Shown here: piece after piece, positions 11,093 through 22,083 of the stretch
Layout of the letters: each line of letters opens with the position of its first letter
Position numbering within the stretch: the stretch's first letter is position 1
NCBI GenBank assembly: GCA_018806985.1
Contig: JADANN010000450.1
Coordinates: forward strand, 1,234,835-1,298,834
DNA: 64,000 bases
Direction of reading: 5' to 3'
From: Angiostrongylus vasorum
Taxonomy: Eukaryota > Nematoda > Chromadorea > Rhabditida > Metastrongylidae
Program-made: the position numbers and the translations under genes
Notes under the pieces: model-generated
Databases searched by the model: none
Seen by the model: only the letters and a program-made list of their open reading frames with translations
Told to the model about the DNA's origin: nothing

Positions 11093-12326
11093 TGTCTTCG
11101 TTCATAAAAATTTTTAAATTCGCTCACCACAGCTCTCAATGTTTTTAATTAGTCGACAAAACAGCACTATAATCTACCCACCATCAAAACAACATTGATC
11201 CCTTGATCGCCATAAATTCTAAATTGGGGCCTACTAATCCTCCGAACCCGTTGTCAGCAATGTATTGCTTATCAGAGATCTTGAAATCTTCCTCGGCTCC
11301 AAGTGGTTGTACTGGTCAATTTCATCTGGCGATAACCTAGCAGTCAACATGCTCTCTTTCAATGGATTCTTGGCTTCCTAAAATCTTCGAGCATTTTATT
11401 TTTGTCAAACTTTAAGCAAGACCCTTTCAACTCTCTCAAAGAGTCCGCTTTTTAGTGGCCCGTTATAATTCGACTAGGAAAATGGTCGTATTTCTAATGA
11501 GAATGCGAACCGTAAAGCGGACCTCATTACGAGGATCTCTTTTGCTATTCGCTACGGTCAGAAGTGCCCACTTGTGGCTTATTTTAATAACTTTCTGAAT
11601 TGGATGAGGCGCGTTCAAATTGCCTCTGTACTCACACGAAGGTCTTCTCCACGCATTCAAATCGTTTTTTTGGTGATCCGTTTCAATTAACGTCTTCAAA
11701 TGGTCGTCTGTAGCAGTAGGCCGTAATGTCTACAACGTTACATACAACAATGTCTGTCTCGTTACGAAATTCTTGAAATAAGTGTTGTAAAACACGATTG
11801 TAAGCGATAATCTGGTCAGATGTAAAGTAGATATTCTATGCCGGGTCTGTGACTTTAAGCTTATTTTTTTAAATTCGTCCGAAAAAATGGCCCGAACTTG
11901 ACTTTTATCCCATCAGTCTTTACTGAACAGAAACATTGTAGGACTAAACCACTACATCAAACTTGTAAACCATGGACCACTTTTTAAAAGGATGGAACAT
12001 AACATAAATATAATTCCAAATGCTGTTTTAAAAAAGCAACCTGCGGAAAGCAGTTCTACTATACTGTTAACGGGACGAAGCTCAAAACATCGCAACCACG
12101 AGTCGCTGTTCCCAACAACGATGTCAGACATCCACGAAATGAGACGATATAGCAATTTATCTTGTAAACAAACGGACAGTTAAACATCGCTATCGGCTGT
12201 GACTAGTGTTTGCGTACGATGCCACTTACCACGAATAATGAGGGACAAACCGGACAAAGCGAGCGGCACCGATCACTCCCTCATGGAATAGCAACACATC
12301 TGCCTCCGTTTGTGTCATCACATATG
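11093..12326. other. No recognisable feature
   Basis: Contains a 78-codon minus frame (11463-11699) and two overlapping frames near 12 kb, none recognised. Confidence 0.45.
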
Positions 12327-12349
12327 TCAATAAATGCATGTTTTTTTTA

Positions 12350-12505
12350 ATAACCCGCCATCATATATTGTGCGGATTCCAGCACTCCTTGGATCCGATT
12401 CGCTTTCTTCGCATTCATCATCCACAAGGGTCTTCGAACGCTTCACGTGTACTTTCGGCTGTTGCTTGAAGATTTCGTGGTCTTTAAAAAATGTTGCAGA
12501 ATGCT
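12350..12505 (-). repeat. Dispersed repeat of unknown type, copy 2
   Basis: The minus strand encodes FFKDHEIFKQQPKVHVK followed by LVDDECEESESD and continues open for 99 codons (12327-12626). See the copy at 10535. Confidence 0.45.
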
Positions 12506-12649
12506 CGTCAAGCCGATCCTCTTGCGAACATGGAGATAGTCGGGCCAGTGCGTCCCCACGAGGATTGAGGAAGAACGTTTGGGAGGAGATCGAGCTAGAA
12601 CAATGCTTCCTAATGGAATGCATCACTAACTACAGCGTTACTCTCTCCC

Positions 12650-13005
12650 AGTGCATTATTACCTTATATGCACCTCATCTTTGTCGTTTACACACCGACA
12701 TCAAGCTATGACGAAGAAGAAGTCGCGGAGTTTTATGTAGACTTGAATAGTTCTGCAGAGAAGGCCATATACTTTTTAAAGTTATCGTCGGAGATTTTAA
12801 AGGTAAGACTGGAACCAGAAGAACGTCACAATGGAACCCACGAATTGGAATGGAATGAGCAGGATGGGCGGCTGTCGAGTTTATCATGACAACCAAGACC
12901 ATGCTTGCTAACTCGCGGTCCCTGAAGCCCCATCTTCAAAGATGGACGTGGAAGTCTCCCAATGGAGAGTACCACACCGGAACAGATCATATCACAGTAA
13001 TTTCG
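12650..13005 (+). pseudogene. RTE endonuclease fragment
   Basis: LIFVVYTPTSSYDEEEV, EFYVDLNSSAEKA, then GTHELEWNEQDGRLS and, after a shift, LQRWTWKSPNGEY followed by DHITV. This is the C-terminal half of an RTE endonuclease, cut off by a SINE-1 start at about 13010. Confidence 0.8.
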
Positions 13006-13089
13006 TCAGTTTTTTGTTTACTGCCTAACATCTTTTTTAATGATAGGGTATTGTGTGAAATATAACCATAAAACAATACGACAGTAGCT

Positions 13090-13117
13090 GACGCTTCGGC
13101 AGTATCGCCTTCTTCAG
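13090..13117 (-). ncRNA. Hammerhead-like motif, one core change (PLE-A left arm)
   Basis: The minus strand reads CTGAAGA, A, GGC-GATACT-GCC, GAAGC, GTC. The last A of GAAA is G, weakening the A-U pair next to the cleavage site. It is divergent to the copy at 15388, giving the inverted arrangement. Confidence 0.58.
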
Positions 13118-13237
13118 AGCCTGGAAATGTGTTCTGATATACAATTTACTAACCAAACGCTTCAATAACACTTACAAAAAGACGAAGCTATAAGGCCAAA
13201 AAAAGGAATACTAAACAGAAATGAAAACGAAGAAACG

Positions 13238-15215
13238 GTGCTATTACAACCATCTCCTTTCCCCAGAGCGTTCTTCAGACAGCAGGACTCCAATGTCGAA
13301 ATTGATACAAGGTTTCGCATGTTTTCGGACGATGTTCTCAAAACCCTTTCCCACTATCGCAATAGAAAGTATATCTCTAACCTCATAACTGCGCAAAAAA
13401 TGTGGTATGCGAGAAATTAGAGAACTAATAAATTCAAAGACCATCAGACCATCAGTTAGTGATAAAGGCGGAGAGTGCATGGTTATTCCTCGGCAGTTAG
13501 ATGTTAAGATAACGGAGGAAAATCCTAGTGATGTTACCCTTTATCGTCCAACGTCTGAAAAGCAATATAAAAGACAATACCGAAAAATTAACAATGAATG
13601 GGTCACAATAGCAAAGGCAGCGGGCTTAAAACCATCCGTTATTTGCATTTAAAAGTAGATCGACCAACATGTCCCATTTCATACTTACGTATTAAAACAC
13701 ATAAGTTAGTATCAGCTGATGATCTCGCGTCTACCAATCCACTCTCCTACAAGGTTAGACCCATTATCAGCTATTTAGACGGGTCAACGGACAGAATAAC
13801 ATTGTTTCTAGGCCGAATACTTACCCAACCGCTTAGCCATATTCCAGCTCACCTCACGAACACCCAAATGTTACTTGAACATCTACGTAGCGCGTCTCCC
13901 AACAACGCGTACGTGCTGGAATCTTTCGATGTTTCCGAGCTCTACACCAACGTATCGAATGACTCCGCAATGCAAGCCATCCACAAACTTATTAAACATG
14001 AATGAGGAATACACATGCATGGCTTGTCTATTCAGCACCTCATGGTTCACCTAAAAGAGTGCCTAAACTGCTCTATTTTCAGATGGTTTGGGAACTATAA
14101 CGCACAAATTAGAGGGCTGGCAATGGGACAGCGGTTTACACCAACTCTCGCCATTGCGTTCATGTCTAAAATAGAAGCCCCGGTCATCGATCTCCGACCG
14201 CTACTCTACTGCAGATTTATAGATGATTCTTTTGTCATCTTCTCTACTCAGGTGGAGATGGACAAATGCTTCGAATTATTGAATGAGCACTCTGAGTACA
14301 TTAAATTCACCAGGAAGAAACCGAAAAAGACCTGGTTTCCATTTCTTAATGTTCAAATCAACTTATCAAGTAGCGGTTATATGACCAAGTGGTACCGAAA
14401 ACCAAGTAACAAAAACATCCTGGTTCATTTCCTCTCTTCCCACCCTTCACACACAAAGAGGACGCTTGTGAGAAACATGTTTCGAACACCCACCTCTGTG
14501 TGCACAATCAGGGAACTAAAGGAAGAATCGCGCGATTTGGCTCGGTAAACAGCCATCTTCAATGGCTACGAAATTGTAACCCCACGAGATAAGTTTCGAA
14601 AGAGAGTGACGCTCTAAAACGAAACACTTGGCCAAAAGAAAGTCCCGTTTATGTTGCCCTTTATTAGCAATGAAGTAAGCATAGCTATAAAACGATGCCT
14701 GAAAAGGGCAAGTCTAGAGGAATCGGTAGCGATAGTTGAAATACCACTGGCTACTCTACGTCGTCAGTTAGTTCGTAACCGCTTGTATGACTCTCTCTGT
14801 GAAACAACAAATTGCGTAATCTGCCCTTACGGCAGGGACGGTGATTGCGTGAGTTCAGGCACGATATACCTGATCTCTTGTAATACTTGCGGAGATGAAT
14901 AATATATTGGCAAAACGGGCAGGCCATTGTATATCCGTATAAAAGAACACCTAGATGGCAAACGAAAACTAAGACAAAGTACCCCACTAGGCACGCATAG
15001 GGTACAAAGGCATAAGGGAGAAGATTTTGAAGTTAAAGTCAATATCCTTGCACAGGAGACTAAAACACCAACGCACAAGCTTCTTGATGCTTTTTTGGAT
15101 AAATGCCAAAAACCCTCACAACGAATAGCAGGGAGGAATGCCCAGAGGTCACACGCGAATTGGCGCCGTATCTTCGCATCAATTTCTGATGTGGGATGGT
15201 GCATTCGTCAACCTT
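13238..15215 (+). pseudogene. PLE-A reverse transcriptase + GIY-YIG endonuclease, broken
   Basis: Frame order: N-terminal part; DKGGECMVIP (the PLE DKG motif, in a +1-shifted segment about 13407-13652); KVRPIIS; ESFDVSELYTNV (motif A); GLAMGQRFTPTLAIAF (motif B); FIDDSFVIF (motif C, FIDD for YxDD); FLNVQI. The C-terminal domain has a CVICPY...GDC linker, then GTIYLISC and YIGKTG, the GIY-YIG core, with RIKEHLDGK after it. Stops interrupt at about 14003, 14546, 14615 and 14900, the last splitting GDE from YIG. PLEs use this fused protein for target-primed reverse transcription. Not a host telomerase: the GIY-YIG fusion is decisive. Confidence 0.9.
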
Positions 15216-15387
15216 ATGCGACTATAATCAGCTGTTCTAATCTCCCTCATTGGAAGGCACGTAAAAAAAGCGTTGAGTTTTTTTCGAGAAGCTGTTGACC
15301 ATGTAATTACCATGGTTTTTCGTCTTTTTGTAAGTGTTATTGAAGCGTTTGGCCAAGTAAATTGTACATCAGTATACCCTTCCAGCT

Positions 15388-15415
15388 CTGAAGAAGGCGA
15401 TACTGCCGAAACGTC
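15388..15415 (+). ncRNA. Hammerhead ribozyme-like motif (PLE-A 3' terminal repeat)
   Basis: CTGAAGA, A, GGC-GATACT-GCC, GAAAC, GTC, with every core position intact. Helix I is AGCT/AGCT. It lies downstream of and in the same sense as the PLE-A coding region, as expected for a terminal-repeat ribozyme that trims the RNA. Confidence 0.72.
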
Positions 15416-15564
15416 AGCTACTGTTGTATTGTATTGTGTTTTTCTATGGAAGTAAATGTATGCTGTTTAACAACCTTGCGATTGCTGAACGAGAAAACGA
15501 CGCATTCATATTCCTATGCCGAGGTTAACACAAAGTGTATCCTCGGAACTATAACCACAACGAT

Positions 15565-15862
15565 GCGTAGAAAAATTCGTCGTTTTCTCTCTCAGCAATC
15601 GCGAGTTTGTCAAACAGCATAGTTTACTTCCATGTAATAATCACATACAACACAACCGTGGCTGACGCATCGACAGTATCCCCTTCTTCAGAGGCTCAGT
15701 GGAAGGCACGTAAAAACGGCTCTGAAGAAGGCGACACTGGCGAAACGTCAGCCGCGGTTGTGTTGTATGTGTATTATTACATGGAAGTAAACTTATGCTG
15801 TTTGACAAACTCGCGATTGCTGAGAGAGAAAAACGACGAATTTATAATCCAATGCCGAGGTT
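15565..15862. repeat. Palindromic PLE terminal-repeat unit next to PLE-A
   Basis: Arms 15565-15695 and 15720-15850 are almost perfect reverse complements (CTCTCAGCAATCGCGAGTTTGTCAAACAGC split over the arms; TTACTTCCATGTAATAAT). The spacer is about 25 bp. It splits the same SINE-1 copy that PLE-A entered: SINE-1 resumes at about 15898. Confidence 0.82.
15722..15749 (+). ncRNA. Hammerhead-like motif, weakened helix II
   Basis: CTGAAGA, A, GGC-GACACT-GGC, GAAAC, GTC. The boxes are intact, but the middle pair of helix II is G-G. The partner at 15664-15691 (minus) has GATG for GAAA and looks inactive. Confidence 0.45.
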
Positions 15863-15889
15863 ATTAGAAAGTCGAACCTGTGAACTGTT

Positions 15890-16120
15890 ACAAGAGGAGG
15901 AGATATTTGCAAAATTCCGGACCGATGGTGTCTGCGGTGGGCACTGAACACGATATTTCCCTTAACGCGTTCACAACCAAAACTTGCGAGTCCTTCGTCT
16001 CCCTTTCTCTCAGTTGTGTTATTGGTATAAAAGGTGTCATCAGGAATCACCTGTAAACGGATGGATCTGGATAGCAGAAATCGACATTGAACCAAGTTAA
16101 TTTGAAGCTGTGGTACAAAT
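15890..16120 (-). repeat. SINE-1 copy, continuation of the one split by PLE-A
   Basis: GAGATATTTGCAAAATTCCG onward, reverse complement of the tRNA-like part. Its missing edge is at 13010-13069 (GTTTACTGCC ... GAAATATAACCATAA) on the far side of PLE-A. Confidence 0.65.
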
Positions 16121-16194
16121 CAGAATTTCGTCAAGTAGATGAAAATTGAGTAGTGAAAATCAAGCAAATAAAAATTGACATTGTGATTTATACG

Positions 16195-16760
16195 ACAGCT
16201 TTAGCTTAACCGGGTTTAATGTCGATTTGTGCTCACCAGATCAATCCCGTTGAGGGTTGATTGCTGATAGCACCTATACGTCAATAACATGGCTGAGAGA
16301 ACGACGAAGCGAAGCACTCGCATGGTGTGGTGGTGAACGAGTTACTCCCCGGAAAGGACAATAGCGCGTTCGTTCCCCACCATAGGCACCTGCGGCCCAG
16401 AGTTTTGCAAATATCTCAGCTTCGTCGAAATTATATTCCGCAATATACCTTGCTATTAAAAAGAGTGGGCAGTAAATAAAAACGCTAAAATTGTGATTAT
16501 AACTACAGCATCAGCTTAACTGGGTTCAATGCCGATTTGGGCTCTTCAGATCAATCCCAGTGATTGCTGATGGCAAAAGATCGATAGAACTAGCTGAGAG
16601 ACAGGCGAAACGAAGGACCCGCATGGTGTGGTGGTGAACGAGTTACTCCCCGGAAAGGACAATAGCGCGTTCGTTCCCCACCATAGGCACCTGAGGTCCA
16701 GAGTCTTGCAAATATCTCAGCTTCGTTGAAGCTATATAACCCGATTAAGTGGCCAGCTTT
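16195..16760 (+). repeat. Two SINE-1 copies in tandem
   Basis: Copies at about 16195-16480 and 16485-16745 in the same orientation. Each reads GGTTCAATGCCGATTTG, CTGAGAGACAGGCGAAACGA, then GGTGTGGTGGTGAACGAG with GCGTTCGTTCCCCACC (A/B box-like), then TTTTGCAAATATCTCAGC. The second is cut by the RTE 3' fragment at about 16745. Confidence 0.75.
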
Positions 16761-17240
16761 TCGAGTCCACGATTCCTCTCTCTTAACACGTGCCTCATAA
16801 ACCTGATCGCTACCTAAGCCGGATGAAAGATCACTCAAAATTGTAAACCGTGTAGGCGAAAGGACGATAGTAGGGAGTATCCCTTATCACGCAAGTGAGG
16901 AAGCCATACGATGACCCGACCTAGTGCAACGATCAAAAATCAACGACGCCGTTCTACACGTCATACCGTCGAAGATAAGGTGGGCTGGGCATGTAATACG
17001 CATGAACAACAACCGATGGTCAAGAGCGGTTTGTGACTGAATTCCTCGCGATGTCAAACGTACTGCAGGGAAGACCACAGACCCGATGGTCAAAGTTCTT
17101 CACGAAAAGCCTAGAGAAAGATATGATGCTCAACGAGTTCCTAGAACGAGCAGAACCCAATGGGCAACTCGCTCATGCGATTGGGACAAAGTGGAATATT
17201 TGCTGGCGCTCACTCTAGTCACTCGACGATTAACGGGGCG
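16745..17240 (+). pseudogene. RTE 3' fragment
   Basis: Reads [20 protein letters not shown], then MNNNRWSRAVCD, IPRDVKRTAGKTT and WDKVEYLLALTLVTRR in shifting frames. This is the conserved C-terminal region of RTE ORFs. It is joined directly to a SINE-1 copy on its left. Confidence 0.8.
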
Positions 17241-17884
17241 ATAGGTGATGGAGTTGATGCACCTAATGTATATTTAGCCTGCGCAATAACTGACACAGCC
17301 CAAGTGCAGTTCCAATCTGTCGATTCCCGCAGAGGTTAAGGGCTTGATCTGCGCAAGGAAATTGAACCAACGGCCCACCTATGTTTCAAAACACCCCCCA
17401 CGAATGAACTGTACGTGTACTTAACACAAGCAGTGCGCACTGAATGGAATAATCCAACGAGGCGCAACTAGACGTTTGAGACGAATCAAAAATTCTCACA
17501 TGTTTTCGCGATTTCAAAATCACTCCTTGAACTAAAACTAATCTCGCGTTAGATGTGGATTGATCCAATGATAGAATTCGTTTACGCAAAACATCCTGAA
17601 AGTTTCAACATTGTCCATATTTTTTGAGAATCGGTCCTTTTTTTTGGTGCCAGGGATTCATATTTTTTAGCTCTTCTTTTGCAAATTATTGTGGTTTTTT
17701 GCTTCGTCTTGACTATAAAAGTCAGCTGAGTGTACATTATCAGTTCTCACTCTCTGATAAGCATAGTCATTGCCGTATTTTCCTACCATCAAATCGAAGC
17801 GTGAGCATTCACCGACGACAGCTTCGAATTCAAAATTAACACGTTGATTATTTTCTCAACTAAAATACTTTATGTCAACTTCTT
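17241..17884. other. No recognisable feature
   Basis: A stretch between the RTE 3' fragment and a SINE-1 copy, with no coding or repeat signal. Confidence 0.45.
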
Positions 17885-18210
17885 TTATTTACTGCCTATT
17901 AGCATTTTTCACGGCAGGATATTACGTGTGATACAACTACAATGATGCCGAGATATTTGCAAACTCCGGACCGCAGGTGTCTGCGGTGGGGAACGAACGC
18001 GCTATTGCCCTTTCCGGGGAGTAACGCGTTCACCACCACACCATGCAGGTCCTTCGTTCGCCTATCTCAGCTACTTCTAGCAATCAGTGCCATCAGCAAT
18101 CACCCGACAACGGGATTGATCTGAGGAGCCCAAATCGGCAACGAACCCAGTTAGACTGAGGCTGTAGTCGAAATCATAATGTTAACTTTTCTATTTACTG
18201 CCTATTGCCA
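17885..18210 (-). repeat. SINE-1 copy with direct edge repeats
   Basis: Complete copy. AACTTCTTTTATTTACTGCC at the left and AACTTTTCTATTTACTGCC at the right are direct repeats, which may mark element edges or tandem units. The internal CACCACCACACCATGCAGG is the reversed A-box region. Confidence 0.72.
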
Positions 18211-18394
18211 TTTAAATTACTTTATTTTAGAAACACCATTTCATTACTGCGCTTTATTTTGTGGACTGTTGGAACAAGATATTACATGAAACTTAGAACG
18301 TGAGAAAAACAATTCCATTCAAATTCTCTCTATTTATTCCTCTTCTCATTTATACTCTACATTCTTGTTGCGCAAACACGAGGTGCTACTTTAT

Positions 18395-18450
18395 TCTTCA
18401 TCACGGTGAAGCCGACGTTTCGGCGAATTTCGCCTTCTTCAGAGACTGAA
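18395..18450 (-). repeat. Solo PLE terminal-repeat fragment with intact core
   Basis: A short inverted terminal-repeat remnant whose minus strand holds a full hammerhead-like core with a 4-bp helix II. Flanking sequence is not otherwise recognisable. Confidence 0.6.
18414..18442 (-). ncRNA. Hammerhead ribozyme-like motif with 4-bp helix II
   Basis: The minus strand reads CTGAAGA, A, GGCG-AAATT-CGCC, GAAAC, GTC. It has the best helix II in the window. Helix I flanks pair poorly (G-U, G-C only). Confidence 0.62.
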
Positions 18451-19014
18451 ATGGTCAGAATGACTGCAGTCTAGCCAGCCTAACACCTCCATAGCCAAAC
18501 AGAGAACATATTAAACCAAGTTTCCAATCGCATTTAAAACAAAATAGTTTTCTCGCTCATTCACCGCTTTCTATGGGTCTTTCATTGAGTATTCAATGTA
18601 GAGGGCAACTATATGCAGCCCACATGGAAGCGTAATGTTCCTCTCACATTAAAATATCATTCCTAAGCACTGTATGAACATCTTTGATTACGAGATATTT
18701 CTCCTTGCCGTCGTTTCTGGATTCCTTGAATTTGTCCAGAATTTGCTTCCTCATGCATCTGCTTAACTTCCTATGCGATGAATGGTTTTGAAACCAAGCT
18801 CGGGTCGGAAATCCATCCTTTCCAGAACTCTGAAACTTCTTTGCACCTGGTCTGAATAACAACGTTTGTGATTGGCAAAATGTGTATATTTCAGTGGTTC
18901 TATTTTTGGGAAATAAAGTTTATTCTGAACTGAAAGATACCAGGTACTAATCTTCTCGTAAGATCCTCGTATCAACCCATTTCAAGATGAATATTTTCTG
19001 GGACTGCCAAGCTA
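18451..19014. other. No recognisable feature
   Basis: Between two terminal-repeat remnants. A 72-codon minus frame (18644-18862) is unrecognised. Confidence 0.4.
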
Positions 19015-19330
19015 ACATGAGGTTGGTATAGAAGATTTATTCGTCTAACGTTCCGGTGTCTTTGTCTTCTTCAAAGCCAGATTGATCCGAGTCGATGGTC
19101 CAGAGTTCGGCCACCTTACAATGTCGCATCGAGTCGAATTCTGTCGAAGGAGCATCGCTTGAATAGGGAACCTCACTGGGCAGTGCCCTTCTATACAGTA
19201 CGGATTTTGGACGAGCAAGGAAGACCACCTGTGGTTCATCTACTCAGATCAATCCAGCCATGAAAAAGACGAACACGTCGAATATTCCGCTGAATACAGC
19301 TTCTATACCAAACTCGAGTTAGCGTGGCAA
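19015..19330. repeat. Imperfect palindromic terminal-repeat unit
   Basis: GCTAACATGAGGTTGGTATA at the left and TATACCAAACTCGAGTTAGC at the right are inverted counterparts. Degenerate hammerhead cores lie inside each (about 19048-19080 minus; about 19258-19290 plus). About 150 bp of unrelated spacer lies between. Confidence 0.65.
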
Positions 19331-19459
19331 TGTTAGAAAATACTGATTATTCCTAGTGAGGATAAATGATGGTCGGTTTTTGGAATATAGACATGTCGAA
19401 ATCCTTCGACGATCCTTTTTCGGCTTGCTTTCTTTGCTACCGTTTAAATTATATAATCT

Positions 19460-19815
19460 ATAACTTCAATGATGCCGAGATATTTGCAAAACTCCGGGAC
19501 CGCGGGTGTCTGCGGTGGGAAACGAACGCGCTATTGTCCTTTCCGGAGGTTAACACGTTCACCACTACACCATGCGGGTCTTTCGTTTCGCCTGATTCTC
19601 AGCTAGTTCTATCGATCTTTTGCCACCAGCAATCACCCGTTAGCGGGATTGAGGAGCCCTAAAGGACAGAGTTACTCTCCCGAAAGGACAATAGCGCGTT
19701 CGCCACCCACCGCAGACACCTGCGGTCCGTAGTTTTGCAAATATCTCAGCATCATTGGAGTTATATTTCGCAATATACCCTGCCGTTAAAAAGAGTAGGC
19801 AGTAAATAATACGTT
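19460..19815. repeat. Inverted pair of SINE-1 halves
   Basis: Minus-oriented copy 19460-19665 followed by a plus-oriented half 19665-19815. ATTATATAATCTAT is present at both outer edges (about 19447 and 19834), suggesting a target duplication around the composite. Confidence 0.65.
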
Positions 19816-20215
19816 AATATTATATAATCTATTTCCGTGCCCGCTTCGTTAATTAATGCTGCAGATAGTAAGAGAACAAATAAAGGAAAATAGCTAGTAG
19901 TATTAAAACAGAAGTATTGCGAAAAAATATAAGCGTTTGGTAATTCTCAGCAACTAATACGAGTAATTTTAAAAAAGAAAGGAAAAGTGTTCTTATCTGT
20001 TGCGTGTGCTGAAGCGATGTTTGATGTTATCAAATAATAGCACTGACCTCAACACCGTCGGGTCAATTATCCTTATCAAATCATATGAACTCGTCAGCCT
20101 TTTTCGTTCACCAATTCAATGTTTCTGTTTTCACTTAATGAACAACATAACTCTTATTAGTTTTTGAAAACCATTATATTATCTGTTAAATCTTCTGCAT
20201 ATTTTCTATCATATC

Positions 20216-21092
20216 TAATTTACGGGAGCGTGTGTGGCACAGTGGTCGGAGGTGCCCTGTAACACACACGTGGAATCGATCCCTGCGCCCACGGCCCACC
20301 AAGCCTTCCATTCTCCGCGGTCGGCAAAGTGGCGCCAGACTTGTGTGGGAGGATAGCAGCACTGGCTCGATGCATCGGTAGGCCACCGCGAGTCATTGTA
20401 AAGACCAGATATGCATTCAATCACCTCCAACGATACTTAACGAAGTCGAATGCATGGTGCATCCCTGAGGCATTAATCAATGTCGAGAGCTTTATCCAGA
20501 GCTTATGAGCTTTATTTAATTTACGCTGGACGTGTACAGCGCAGTGGTTAGTGGCGTGCTGCAATACACCAGGGGATCGATCCCGTGGCCCAGCTTCACC
20601 AAGCATTCCATCCTCCGTGGTCGGTAAGTTGGTACAGGACCTAACTGGGAGGATAGCAACATTGATTCGGTACATAGGAAGGCTATTACAAGTCACTGCA
20701 TGGGCCAGATATGCATTCAGTCACCTTTAACGATGCTCCATGGCGCATCGCTGAAGGATTAATCAGCACAGGAAGCTTTATTATTTGATTTTTCTATTAT
20801 ATGCATTATACATACTGTATATATGTAGTAGAAGACGGAGATGCTCTGCAATACGCGCGCGGACGTTGGTTCGAGCCCGCGCAGCTGAGAAAGCAAACCC
20901 CCTACGCTTCCGGGGTAAGCCGATTGATAGTAGACGTATCTGAGAGTAAAACTGCCGAATGGACTCATCGAAAGGTTCTTGCATGTCAGGCTATAGATTA
21001 AATATGCGCTCAGTCACCTCTGCTATGCTACGGATGTGGTCGAGAACATGGTGCGTTCCTCAGAGAATCAATACCGAACGCTTTATTTTTTA
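20216..21092 (+). repeat. Three SINE-2 copies head to tail
   Basis: Copies at about 20216-20495, 20519-20785 and 20830-21092, all on the same strand. Each has a tRNA-like head (GTGGCACAGTGG..GGAATCGATCCC; GTACAGCGCAGTGG..GGGATCGATCCC; GGTTCGAGCCC), the CACCTCYAACGATGC block and a GCTTTAT end. The third is most diverged and keeps the best B box. Confidence 0.75.
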
Positions 21093-21604
21093 TTCTTCAT
21101 ATTTAGCAGTCTTTATGAGAGTGCTCTTATTCCATTGAGTTCTTCAAAGTCATAGTCATCCTTGGTACTAATTTTTTCACGAATATAGGGACAGATACGA
21201 CAAGTGTCTAGGTTTATCATGCTCTTCATCTTTTAGCGGTGTGGTGAACTGGTGATAAAAAATACAGTGAACGAAGATGGTTTTTCTTCTTCGTCGATAG
21301 TTAAGCTGCAATCACCTGCAGACAGTCTGTAGTGTCATTTTCCATTGTATTTATAGTTCATGATTTGATCTGTATGCTGTAGTACATAAACGGATTCCAT
21401 TCTGTGTAACTGGCTTCGCCTAAAGATCTGTACCAAAAGCACTTCTGGTTTTGATTACTCTGCTTGAAATTTCCGTTAATATGAACTTAATTTTCTTAAT
21501 GACTTCCAGAACTGCAGAAGTACAAGTCAACCAATTCCACGTAATACGCTGCTATGAAAAAATAATAGACAGTGAATAAGAATTAGAACATCACAAGTCC
21601 TTAT
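21093..21604. other. No recognisable feature
   Basis: AT-rich spacer between the SINE-2 array and a hairpin unit, about 0.5-1 kb upstream of the phosphatase start. Could include promoter sequence, but no element is identified. Confidence 0.4.
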
Positions 21605-21795
21605 CTACTCTTTCTTTGATGAGCTAACATGAGGTTGATAAACAGTTTTTATTCGGCTAACGTTTTGACGCGTTCGTCTTCATCAGAGCCGACGATCCGA
21701 GACGATAGTCGACGCTTGAAGACGAAGACGTCGAAGCGTTAGCCGAATAGAAATTGTTTACCAACCTCGTGTAAGCTTATCAAAGAAAGAATAGA
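21605..21795. repeat. Palindromic terminal-repeat unit (second type)
   Basis: ATTCTTTCTTTGATGAGCTA at the left and its inverse TAGCTTATCAAAGAAAGAAT-like end at the right enclose arms with GGTTGATAAACAG/CTGTTTACCAACC and two hammerhead-derived cores (CTGATGAAGACG minus; TTGAAGACGAAGACGTC plus). The whole unit is about 190 bp with no coding sequence. Confidence 0.75.
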
Positions 21796-22083
21796 TGTTG
21801 ATTAGTAATACCGAGGTTAAAGGAAAGTTGGTCTTGAAATATTACAAGTCAATGTTGAAAATAGGTCGAAATCAATTCGTACTTCAATAGTAGGGGAAGG
21901 AAGACTTGTTTTGGCAAATGATGGAGGTAATCGAACCAATGAACTACATGAACCAACAACTATCTGTTCATTGCTGTCATCATATTTGGCATGGATTGAT
22001 ATTGATCATGTCACTAATCCTAATTTCTTAGTACTCAGTGATAATGTAGACATAATTTCCTCTCTTTTATGGTTGTGTCTTTA

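Larger units (their letters stand above)
13060..15560 (+). mobile_element. PLE-A: nearly full-length Penelope-like element
   Basis: Inverted terminal segment (13065-13230), reverse transcriptase, GIY-YIG endonuclease, then a terminal repeat with a hammerhead-like motif (15388-15415). It appears to sit inside a SINE-1 copy: TATAACCA at about 13059-13066 recurs at about 15550-15557 as a possible target-site duplication. The left terminal segment is an inverted copy of the right one (shared ACACTTACAAAAAGACGAA tract). The coding part has frameshifts and stops, so the copy is dead. Confidence 0.88.

Noticed and set aside
16310..16390. Possible tRNA gene from A/B box spacing
   Set aside because: The same sequence recurs in all SINE-1 copies, with no cloverleaf; treated as a SINE promoter.
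20840..20895. Possible real tRNA gene (GGTTCGAGCCC B box)
   Set aside because: No acceptor stem or anticodon loop could be folded, and the flanks match SINE-2; it is a SINE head.
20186..21001. Cluster of 60-90 codon frames on both strands
   Set aside because: All fall within the three tandem SINE-2 copies; no protein motif.
21659..21686. Hammerhead core in the 21.6 kb hairpin
   Set aside because: GAAA reads AAAA and the triplet is GTT; the essential G is lost, so it is probably inactive.
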